A DNA stretch of 64,000 bases from Locusta migratoria (Eukaryota; Arthropoda; Insecta; Orthoptera; Acrididae), in the NCBI GenBank assembly GCA_026315105.1, contig CM048747.1:284669154-284733153 (forward strand), written 5' to 3'. The notes under the pieces are model-generated. The model saw only the letters and a program-made list of their open reading frames with translations, had not been told where the DNA came from and ran no database searches. Shown piece by piece: positions 55,425-64,000 of the stretch; within the stretch, counting starts at the first letter, position 1, and the number at the start of each line of letters is the position of its first letter. Made by a program: the position numbers and the translations under genes.

Positions 55425-55520
55425 AAGGCCCGGCGTTGCTCGAGTATTTATCTATCCCGATTTTCTGATGGTCCATCTCTTCCTCCCTCCTCTCTCTGTC
55501 TTCCTGCCCCTTGTCTATAT
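55425..55520 (-). repeat. Hairpin-headed repeat, Helitron-like 3' end (tentative)
   Basis: Minus-strand end CTCGAGCAACGCCGGGCC, then TTCAG, CTAG, T. Same layout as 10074-10200, including TATTTATC and CTCTCTCTGTCTTCC tracts inside. Confidence 0.35.
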
Positions 55521-55549
55521 TTATCACCTCCTCCCAGTCTATATGTGAC

Positions 55550-55680
55550 TATAAGTGACCAAACTGCTGAGATCATCGGACCCTATACTTACACACTACT
55601 TAAACTGACTTATTATAAGAAACACATACACTCATGTCCGAGGAAGGACTCGACCCCCCGACGGGAAGGGGTCGTGCAAT
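55550..55680 (-). mobile_element. SINE family B, truncated and diverged
   Basis: The tail (GACCAAACTGCTGAGATCAT), TACACACTACTTAAACTGAC and B box (GGGGGGTCGAGTCCTTCC on the minus strand) are recognisable; the head is lost. Confidence 0.7.
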
Positions 55681-56124
55681 CTGTGGTAATCCGCTACTTC
55701 TCATCTCTATCCACCCCCCTCTCATTCCGTCTCGTCCTTCCCTCTTTATTTACAGTTACATAGGTTGTAGTTGCCAACTTTCATTATCATCGGTGCAATT
55801 GTGTCGAAGTTTATTGCTGAGGCCCCTCCGCCATGCACCGTAAGGTGGATTGCGAAATACAGAAACCTCCTCCACGATAATTTACACATGTATCAGTTTT
55901 CATAGTGATCGGTTAAACGGTGTCAATGTCTGCAGTAAAGTATTCTCTACTATGCACTGTACAAAACTTATTGTATCCAGTAACATTCTTGTTTTGAAGG
56001 CCAAGTGTGAAAAATTTGATCAATATTCGAATAAAACTATAGATTTTTATGAATTACAATCAATTTTAACTTGATGGCATCTATTGGATCCTTACACAGC
56101 CTAGATGACATTTAATTTGCAGTA

Positions 56125-57266
56125 AAATATATGTTGTTGTTATTGTGCTCTTCAGTCCGGAGACTGGTTTGATGTAGCTCTCCTCAATACCCTATCCTGA
56201 GCAAGCCTCTTTAACTCCACATAAGAACGGCAACCAACATCTGTCTGAATCTGTTTACTGTATCCAACTCTTGGTCTTCTTCTGCGGTTTTTACCCCACA
56301 CACTTCCCTCCAATGCTAAATTCACGATTCCTTGATGTCTAAGAATGTGTCCTACCAATCGATCCCTTCTTTTAGTCAAAGTATATCAGAAATTCCTTTT
56401 ATCCCCAATTCTGTTCAGTACCTCCTTATTAGTTACGCCATCCACCCACCTAATCTTCAGCATTCTTCGGTAGCACCACATTTCAAAAGCCTCTATCCTC
56501 TTCCTATCCGCACTGTTTATCGTCCATGTTTCACTCCCATACAAGGCAACACTCCACACAAATGCCTTCAGAAAGGACTTCCTTAGGCTTTTAAATCAAT
56601 ATTAAATGTTAACAAATTTCTCTTTTTCAAGAACGCTTTTCTACCCATTGCCATTCTGCATTTTATATCCTATGTACTGCGACCATCATTTGTTATTTTA
56701 CTGCCCAAGTAACAAAACTCATCTACCTCCTTTATTGCTTCGTTTCCCAATCTAATTCCTTCAGCATCACCTGATTTTCTTACACTGCACTCCATTACCC
56801 TAATTTTGCTCTTGTTAATGTTCATCTTATATGCACCTTTCAGCACACTGTCCATTCCGTTCAACTGCTCTTCCAGATCCTTTGCTGTCTCTGCCAGAAT
56901 TACTATGTCGTCGGCAAAACGCAATGGTTTTAATTCTTCCCCTTGAAATTTATTCCTTCACCGAATTTCTCCTTGCTTTCCTTTATAGCTTGCTCAATGT
57001 ACAAACTGAATAACATTGGAGAAAGGCTACAACCCTGTCTTACTCCCTTTCCAACCACTGCATTCCTTTCATGCCCTTCAACTCTGACAACCGCTGTCTG
57101 GTTTTTGTACAAGTTGTAAATAACCTTACGCTCCCTATATTTTATTCCTGCTCGCTTCAGAACTTGAAATAATTTATTCCAATCATCATTGTCAAAAGCC
57201 TTCTCCAAATCTACAAAATCTAGAAATGTAGGTTTGCCTTCCCTTAATCTATCTTCTAAATATATG
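56125..57266 (-). mobile_element. RTE-like LINE, second copy, 5'-truncated
   Basis: Nearly identical to 50970-52080 and in the same orientation; I count only a handful of differences over more than 800 bp. Body is about 56134-57257, flanked by the 9-bp duplication AAATATATG (56125-56133 and 57258-57266). It carries motif A (FVDLEKAFDNDDW), RQGCSLSPMLFSLYIEQAI, FADDIVILAE and the C-terminal domain TKRRDRLVGHILRHQG. It shares with the longer copy the one-base deletion before FADD and the TAG after GRST. Confidence 0.9.
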
Positions 57267-57299
57267 GAGGTCATTACTGGAGATGGTAAGTATCCTATC

Positions 57300-57798
57300 T
57301 GCATTTATACCCATACTCTGTAAACCACCTCACGGTGTGTGGCGGAGGATACTTTGCGTACCATTTGCCACTTTCTCCTATTCCAGTCGCGTACAGTGCG
57401 CGGAAAAAATTACCTGTATGTCTTCGTGTGGACCCTAATCTCTCTCATTTTATCCTTATGGTCACTTCGCGATGTATACATAGGAAGAAGCAATGTATTG
57501 GTTGACTCTTCATGAAATGTCCGTACTCGGAACTTTGAGAGAGCCCGTACCGCGGTACAGAACGACTATCTTGCAGCGTCTGCCACTGGAGTTTCTTAAT
57601 CATCTCCATGACGCTTTCACGCTTATTAAATGAGCGCGTAACGAAGCGTACTGCTCTTCGTTGGATGTTATGTCTTTTATTAAACCTACCTGGTACGGAT
57701 CCCACACAGATGAGCAATACTCAAGCGCTGGACGAACGAGTTTCATTAACCTACTTCCTCTGTTGACTTCCTGAGAACTCTTCCAATAAATCTCAGTA
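57300..57798 (-). mobile_element. CR1-like LINE, 3' part
   Basis: The minus strand continues the LINE of 59180-59605: RFIGRVLRKSTEEVG, then LICVGSVPGRFNKRHNIQRR and AVRFVTRSFNKRESVMEMIK, KLQWQTLQDSR, then a 3' untranslated region with CGCCACACACCGTGAGGTGG near 57340. The call to CR1/Jockey-group LINEs is from the post-RT motif order. Confidence 0.75.
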
Positions 57799-59179
57799 AG
57801 GACCGAACGAATATTCAGTTACGGCCAGTTTCGGCAAAAATATTGGTTTCGGCCAGAAATCAGACGAATCTTCGGCTTGGCAGAAATTAGATTTCTTGAG
57901 CTTACTGATGGAGTCTGGTCGCGTTCTGGATGGATTCAGTCAATAATATCGCTTTACCTCAGCTGACGGTGCGTCGTTTAACTGCTAGGAGTCTCTCCTC
58001 GCACGTAAATTTGTGGGTATTTTGTAGTTAAGCACAATATAAACCAATCGTTCATAGTGATATACTATGTCAGTAACAATTGAACTTATTCACTACTGTA
58101 CGTAATGGAACGGGTTATCATGTTGTTATGCTGTAAAGTGCTATTAATGAGTTTCCTTGAAAGTGAGAAGCTTCTTTTAATAACCAATATGGTTTTAGGA
58201 AACACTGATCATTTTTCGAAATACTTTCTGCAGCACTGACTGAAGCTGCTATGTATTCAGTAATGCCAGAAAGGAGATATGTAAAGTTGTTTGTCGGTTG
58301 CATAAAATGGAGTAAAAATGCCCATATAAAGCTATCGTTCTCCAGAACAAAACAGTAAAGGCTACTTGTGGAAGCATACAAATGATTACTTTCTGAGTAT
58401 TATGTGCCGTGTTACTCATATTGATGCTCTGGCATTTTGTACTATCTATTTGACATGATTGTTGTGTACCTAAAGACTATCTTCCTAGAAGAATATATGC
58501 GGAACTGTGGAACTTTTGGTAGGTATTCAGTACAGTTTCGTTAGTTCGAGGTGAACGGCACCGGGATCACATCCAACTACCGAAATTTACGAGTGAAAAA
58601 GAAAAAAATTGATCCTGAAAAGAATACACATTTAAAAAGAAGATCTTTTTTAAAAACAAAGTTTTTAAATATTGACAGTCTAAAGGTTTTAAAGTCTTTT
58701 CACTATTTACTTCGTCTTGTAATGGTGGACTGCTTTTTTCTGAGAATATAGAATGCACCCACAGTTGTTTTCTTTTATGGCGCTCGTATTTATGGGAAAC
58801 TCGTTAATTCCAAGATTCGAAATATCAAGATGCCACTGTATCGAGTTCAATTTGTTTATTGTCTAACTTTCTTTAATTTTCCTTTTTGTTACGTAGAAAA
58901 TGTCACAACGAGGAGAAAAGAATCCAATTTGGAAGTACTTTAATAAAAGTACTGTCGATTTGTCTAAACCTGTTCGCCTCCCATTTCATCTTCTAAGGAC
59001 TCCTGATTATACTTCCACACACTCAAGAAGCCTTAGTACAGGAAGGGGATCTTGAAAAATGTGGAAAAACTAGTGATTTGTGGTATAATGTAAATATACA
59101 GAAATGTTAAATTAATCACGTAAGTTTCGGTTACGGTATCCGTTTCAGCCATAAATCATGTTTCGGTTGGACTCTAAAA
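57799..59179 (+). mobile_element. hAT-like insertion with BED-finger remnant
   Basis: A 1381-bp segment splits the CR1-like LINE. It is flanked by CTCAGTA (57792-57798 and 59180-59186), 7 bp, or 8 bp with one mismatch, as expected for hAT. Near its right end a frame starts ATG at 58900: MSQRGEKNPIWKYFNKSTVD, then LSKPVR, like the N-terminus of a BED-type zinc finger in hAT transposases. Terminal repeats are weak (AGGACCGAAC left, AGAGTCCAACCGAAAC read back from the right). Both ends are rich in TTTCGG words. Confidence 0.6.
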
Positions 59180-59605
59180 CTCAGTACAGCATCTGTCTGA
59201 CTAATTTATATCGTCGTTCTATTTCAAATCGCCCTTTATGGCCACTCCCAGATATTTTACGGAAGTAACTGCTTCCATTATTTGACCTGCTATTCGTAAT
59301 TATATAATAAATGATCTTTCTTTCTATGTAAACGCAGCACGTTACACTTGTTAATGTTGAGGTTCAATTGCCATTTCCTGCACCATATCATCCTCCATTT
59401 CATTACCCTTTACCATTGTGGCTTCTCGATCCGCAAAAAGCCTCACTGAACTTCCGATGTTATCTACGACGTCATTTATATACACTGTGAAAAGCAAGTG
59501 TTCTATAACACTTCTCTGGGGCATTACTGACACCACATTAACGACTGAAGACTTCTCTCCGTTGAGAAGTTCGACCAAATAATACAGAGTGTGCACCATT
59601 TGATT
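59180..59605 (-). pseudogene. CR1-like LINE reverse transcriptase fragment
   Basis: Minus strand: VSVMPQRSVIEHLLFTVYIN (the VPQGSVLGPLLF motif, diverged), DVVDNIGSSVRLFAD (active site, second Asp lost to REA), then after a shift WQLNLNINKCNVLRLHR and VTSVKYLGVAIKGDLK. It continues in 57300-57798 once the hAT-like insert is removed. Confidence 0.75.
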
Positions 59606-60643
59606 AAGACCTGTTTAGTAGTTTCGGAGTTTATCGCGGCCAAGCGCCGTGACACAAGATATACACAGCTACATAACCATATTCTATTTATGGTGACCGT
59701 GGCAAGTTAATCTTGAATTATGACACTCGCGAAACAAAACCAGGGCCCACTATGACCCTCATACGTCTAACTGTCACTTCCAACTGTCAATTCAGTGACC
59801 GGTCAATTTCTCTTGACTTGTGTACTCATTCTCGTTGAAAGACGGACGTCGCACAGGCTCACTGTCGCTTTAAAGCAGCATCAAGTACTGCCTTACTCCG
59901 TATAACACTCAGCTTTCAACATGCCTTCGTCAGTTTTTACTTTGACAGAAAGGGTTTGTAGTTTATCCTAAAGTGGAAGGACGTAATAATGAAACAAAAT
60001 AAACTGTGGATCCTTACTTATACTGACAGGTTCGATCTTATGGCGTTTCCCCAACTTGTCCTTATCTGAGAAGCGTAAACTGGCAAGTCATTACAATATT
60101 TTTTTTAAATGTTAATAAAAAAACGCGCTCCATGGATATGCTCCCTTTATTCCTACCGTCACTGTAAGGTTTGTTTAACATCTTTCCATTTTTAGTTAAC
60201 TTATTTACTAAAATTTCTAAATAAGTCTAGAAAAAATGTAGAAAGATAATTTACCTGGGCTGGGTTTTTCTCTGTCAGGGGTGCAATAACGTATTGGTAT
60301 TGCTCTGATGGGTTGCGGGCGAATTCCTAACAAGAGTTCTGAGGCATATGATACAAATGGGACAAGTATTATATCGTCTCTATCTTTTTCCGGATATGTC
60401 CCCTTGTATGCGAATTTTGTGTAACAGGATGAAAAAGTCTACAACTGGAGATAGAAGTGGTGAATTCCATCTGCATATTTATTATACTGATGTAGATATG
60501 TTTTTTCCGTATCATCTCTGATACATAGGAAGACAAAAACCGCTTAAACAGTTGTTTCTCCAAGGTAGGTAAATAAAGCTATTAAATGTAAATTAAATTA
60601 GTAGGCTACAAGATAGTATCTGAAGTTACCTTTTGTCTACATC
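59606..60643. other. No recognised gene; one inverted 40-bp word
   Basis: 60130-60169 (CCATGGATATGCTCCCTTTA, then TTCCTACCGTCACTGTAAGG) recurs inverted at 61661-61700. Otherwise AT-rich unique sequence. Confidence 0.45.
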
Positions 60644-60699
60644 TACAGAGTGTTTCAGGAGGAATTTTAGGAAGTGTAGGTATGGACCAATTGAAGTTA

Positions 60700-61870
60700 A
60701 ATATACAATATAACAGGTGTCCAATTTTTATTGAGTACAGAGATACAGATGTTAGTATGTAACCCAAACAAATTAAAGCAAAGCAAACGTTGAAAGTAGA
60801 TTTTAAAAAATTCCACCACTAACGTCAATGGACTTTTGATTTCTCTTGATAACACCACGTGTAGTTCATCTAAGGTCGTCATTGCGCTCTTTTATGAGGG
60901 CTGCACTATCCATTACTACAACGAGCAAATCGTCACCTTTACTTCCTTTTTCTTTGGAAGCTTTGCCTTTCAACCATCACCACAGGTAAAAATCCAAAGC
61001 CGGGGGCCTTGATAGCTAAGAAAAGTGCACATATCTACGGATCCATTTTTCGGGCAATGTTAGGTTTAGATGATATGTCACCTAACGTGTAAGTCGAAAG
61101 TGCGTCAGAGGCCCAGTAAGTTATGGTGATTGTCGTATACGACTGTGATGGTTATCCTAACGCATTACGTTCCTCCACGGCAAAGCGTCAATACACAGTA
61201 TTACTGTTCATTTTTGGACCATCACCTGCGACCAGCTTTGCGAAAGAAGCGGCAACACTTTCTGTGCAGCCCCCACATTTTGCACGACAAAGCGCGAGAG
61301 CATACAGCACATACTGTGACTGCTCTGTTCGGTCGATGGAACTGGGAAGCACTGTACCATCCACCATACTCTCCGGACTTGAGTCCTTGTGACTTTGATT
61401 TGATTCCGAAGATGAGGAAACCACTTCAGAACTGTCCCAGAGATTCGACAGGAAGTAGACCACTCCATTCGCACCATTAACAGAACAGACTCTCCTTAAC
61501 GGTATACTATGCCGTCCACATCGCTGACAACGGATTCTACACAACGCCGATGACTACTTTGAAGCACAGTAAAAGGTGCAAACAAGTAATGTTTTTGTAT
61601 CGGTTGTGAATAAATAGTTGCCACTGCCTAAGTTCCAACCCTCGTATATAAAATTCTTTACCTTACAGTGACGGTAAGAATAAAGGAAGGATATCCATGG
61701 GGGCCTTTTTCTTCTTCATGCTGTAAGAACATAAACATTCTTGTAACCAAAGGAATCTAGGGATATCTTCCAATAAAGCTAGAACCTCATTTTTAAGAAA
61801 GTGTAGACAACGTGGTCCTGTGGGTCGATGACGGTAATGCAACAGGCCCAGTAAACTCATTGTCTATCAA
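60700..61870 (-). pseudogene. mariner-type transposase pseudogene in two pieces
   Basis: Minus strand. First piece (61870-61700): TGPRCLHFLKNEVLALLEDI, PRFLWLQE. Second piece (below 61119): a segment aligned to the expected DGAPPHF reads TGPLTHF, so the catalytic Asp is Thr; then YHLNLTLPEKWIRR, then SRPPALDFYLW in place of SPDLTPLDFFLW. Stops occur at several points. The nested mariner piece separates the two parts in the correct order. Confidence 0.7.
61119..61644 (+). mobile_element. mariner fragment, 5'-truncated, intact D34D pair
   Basis: The frame at 61130 reads YTTVMVILTHYVPPRQSVNT, YYCSFLDHHLRPALRKKRQH, then ILHDKAREHTAH and YHPPYSPDLSPCDFDLIPKM. The two Asp residues lie 34 apart, the mariner spacing, though the usual Asn after the first is Lys. 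The right terminal repeat AGTTCCAACCCTCG ends at 61644 next to TA. The left half, with the first Asp and DNA-binding domain, is missing. Confidence 0.8.
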
Positions 61871-62694
61871 ACCACACCACTTATAGAGAAGCATTCTTCA
61901 AAATGTGTCTCACAATGGCTTGTGGGCTTCCACGGACCACTGATGTGAATTACGAGTGTTACTGATGCCGTCACGAGTGAAAGGAGCTTTATCAGTGAAG
62001 AGTAAAAATGGGATTATTTCGCGTTTTTCGAGCATCTATTGACAAAATTCCAATTGTCTACCTTCATCTTCTGCTTGAAGGTGTTGAATGAGCTGTAAAT
62101 GATACGGATGGAACCCGTTCATACGTAATGTCCGCCATAAAGAGTATGTGGAAAACCGATATATGCAGAGATTCTACGTGTGCTTGTTGAAGGATTAGAT
62201 CCTACGTTCTACGTCGCAATAATGCCTTTTATGTCATCCACGCTCTCTTGTTTTACACGCCCATATGTATTATAACTGATGGTTACTGTACCAGTGTCAC
62301 GCAGTGTATTAAAAATATCATAGCGGAATACTCACCATGTGTAAATATGTACGTCATATTTACACGCTTCAGTACAGTAGAGTCGGCCAATAAATCACAA
62401 TGAAAACTTCAATATAACCTAATGCACGATTTTACATCAACACTCAACTGCCGACATTCGATAAATACGCTCACAGCAACCGAAACTAAAACGCATTGAG
62501 CTCAGTCGTATCTCTGTATCAATAAAAACTGGATGATATATGGCAGTTTTATTGCAATTCGTCTATTCTACACATCCTAAAATGTTTACTATTCCTCGTG
62601 GAACACTCTGTATAAAAATCAAATGCTGTGCGCTAGACTCGCTAAGACTCAGTCATGGCTTGACCAATTTGAATATTTTGTTTTGTTCGCTTTC

Positions 62695-62880
62695 AAATGT
62701 TCAAATGTTAGCAAACCTTCTGGACCAAACTTCTATGGTCATCAGTTCCTAGACATACAAACGACTTAAACTAAGAAACACACACACACACACACCCATG
62801 CTCCAGGGAGAACTCCGGCTGGAACAGCAGCCCATTCCGTGGCATGTCGCCTTAGACAACGAGGCCATTACGCGCATCTG
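62695..62880 (-). mobile_element. SINE family B, diverged
   Basis: Reverse copy with a (CA)n tract at 62781-62797, a damaged B box (GGGAGAACTCCGG) and GTCGCCTTAGACAACGAGGC in the head region. Confidence 0.75.
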
Positions 62881-62934
62881 TTGTTTTTCATACAGGGGTG
62901 GTTTAGAAGAAAGAAAAAATTCAACCCAAAGGAA

Positions 62935-63170
62935 TAGCTGAAAAATCGAAATTGGTAATTTTGATCAGCATTGCCACTTCGGATTACATTCGTATTGTAT
63001 GCGCTGCCTTTTGCACACTTTACTTTCAAAACAAAAGAATCGGCACTTTATATATAATTTGGACGGTGCTTGGCGGAGGTTACTTGAGAACAGTCTGACA
63101 CGAATCGACAGTTTTATTCCGATCTTGACGAAATTTTGCAGAGTAGACCTTCAAAACAAGAGAAACATCA
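62935..63170 (+). repeat. Dispersed AT-rich repeat with two head segments
   Basis: 62939-63050 matches 55022-55200 in reverse. 63105-63165 has a second version of the same motif (GACGAAATTTTGCAGAGTAG, then ACCTTCAAAACAAGAGAAAC). Class unknown. Confidence 0.55.
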
Positions 63171-64000
63171 GTGTATATGTAAGAATTAGTGCGATGCTTG
63201 ACAAAGAATACCTTACTCCAGAAAAACACCATGTGACGATTCATAATTATGTTTACGATCATTTTCATTATTTTCTTTAAAATATTTAATATCACAAACA
63301 AAGTATCTTGTATTTAGGTATTGTATGAAATTTTGTGTAAAGATTTGAATGTTGGGTCAGAGCCCGCCCGTGCTGTTAACGTTTACATGTAAAACTCAAA
63401 GAACTTGGGAAAATATGACAGTTGGCGATCATAGGTCAACCGATCGTCAACTTAGTATTCCATTAGGTATTTCACTGTTTTTATTAAAAAAGTTTATTAT
63501 TATTATTAATCAAATATTTAAAGAATATTAACATTAAAGTTATATGACATGTTAGTTGTTCTAAAACTTCAGGAACTGTAAGATGAAGAGGTCACATGAT
63601 CCACCTGTAACGTTATAAATACGTATGCCAGTACAGCAATCGGCAGACAAGCAGTTTTCGTACCTCTGTCAGTCTATCTGTTTTCGTCCGTCTGTGTTCT
63701 GCCTTAAATTATGGAAGTAAAATATGTATTCTGCCTTAAGCTATAGAAGTAAAATATGTTTTCTTCCGCAGGCTTTGGAAATAAAATAAGTGTTTTTGCA
63801 TAAATAAATTCGGTTTTCGACCATCAATTAGTCACTTGATTCAGACTTGAATAACCCAAGAACTTTTCTATTATTAATGTCGATTTGTTATGAGTGCTTG
63901 CAGTTGAAATTACGCTAAGTGGCCAGTAATTAGGCAGGTACGCTTCAACCATTTGATCGATCACGATGAAATTTGGCAGATACATGTAATTTTTCATATA
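63171..64000. other. Unassigned right edge with a short tandem duplication
   Basis: 63698-63790 has about 2.5 copies of a 33-bp unit (CTGCCTTAAATTATGGAAGT, then AAAATATGT). TATAAATA at 63614 and AATAAA near 63780 could be LTR-type signals, but no second LTR is visible. Confidence 0.4.

Larger units (their letters stand above)
60646..62610 (-). mobile_element. mariner-type transposon with long terminal repeats, carrying a nested mariner piece
   Basis: The left end CAGAGTGTTTCAGGAGGAAT and the right end (reading back CAGAGTGTTCCACGAGGAAT) are inverted over about 110 bp, including TTTTTATTGANTACAGAGAT. TA on both sides (60644-60645 and 62611-62612). A mariner fragment at about 61119-61644 interrupts it. 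Confidence 0.82.

Noticed and set aside
63550..63860. Solo LTR with TATA and polyadenylation signals
   Set aside because: No TG/CA ends, target duplication or second LTR could be fixed.

Overview
This window is eukaryotic, intergenic and dominated by mobile elements. I see no convincing host protein-coding gene, no intact functional RNA gene, no rRNA and no CRISPR array. The repeat inventory points to a large-genome insect, most probably an orthopteran of the locust/grasshopper type. The evidence is about 24 copies of two tRNA-related SINE families that share one tail, an APE-type LINE with a TTG-type 3' tail, a CR1-like LINE, Penelope-like elements, and many decayed Tc1/mariner copies. The orthopteran assignment rests on my recognition of the SINE and LINE consensus sequences and has not been checked by a search.

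Layout. 1-3.7 kb is a C-rich Jockey-like LINE carrying two SINEs. 3.7-10 kb is AT-rich unique sequence with scattered SINEs. 10.3-11.7 kb is a nearly complete but broken Tc1 element. 12-15 kb holds a tRNA-like fold-back repeat and a fold-back Tc1 element. 17-20.8 kb holds Tc1 leader pieces, a mariner with a nested LINE and SINE, a hAT C-terminus and another Tc1 fragment. 24.8-26.4 kb is a head-to-head Penelope pair. 26.9-28.1 kb is a pogo-like element. 30.7-32.4 kb holds long-inverted-repeat elements inside one another, each with a 10-bp target duplication. 32.5-35.1 kb is a three-level nest: Tc1, then a LINE, then a 319-bp palindrome. 35.3-36.1 kb is another mariner-type element. 37.2-37.6 kb is a SINE inside a SINE. 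43.5-44.5 kb is a head-to-head array of 301-bp tRNA-like units flanked by a target duplication. 45.4-47.1 kb is a decayed gag-like region. 49.9-57.3 kb holds three RTE-like LINE copies, one of which (3.25 kb) interrupts a 147-bp tandem repeat. 57.3-59.6 kb is a CR1-like LINE split by a hAT-like insertion. 60.6-62.6 kb is a mariner-type element with a second mariner piece inside it.

Every transposase or reverse transcriptase reading frame I could follow is broken by stops, frameshifts, truncation or loss of catalytic residues. The elements therefore look like relics, though exact target-site duplications and one pair of about 99%-identical LINE copies show that some insertions are recent. The most unusual objects are the head-to-head tRNA-like array with its flanking duplication (43481-44535) and the nested long-inverted-repeat elements with 10-bp duplications and CCAAT boxes in their arms (30723-32361).
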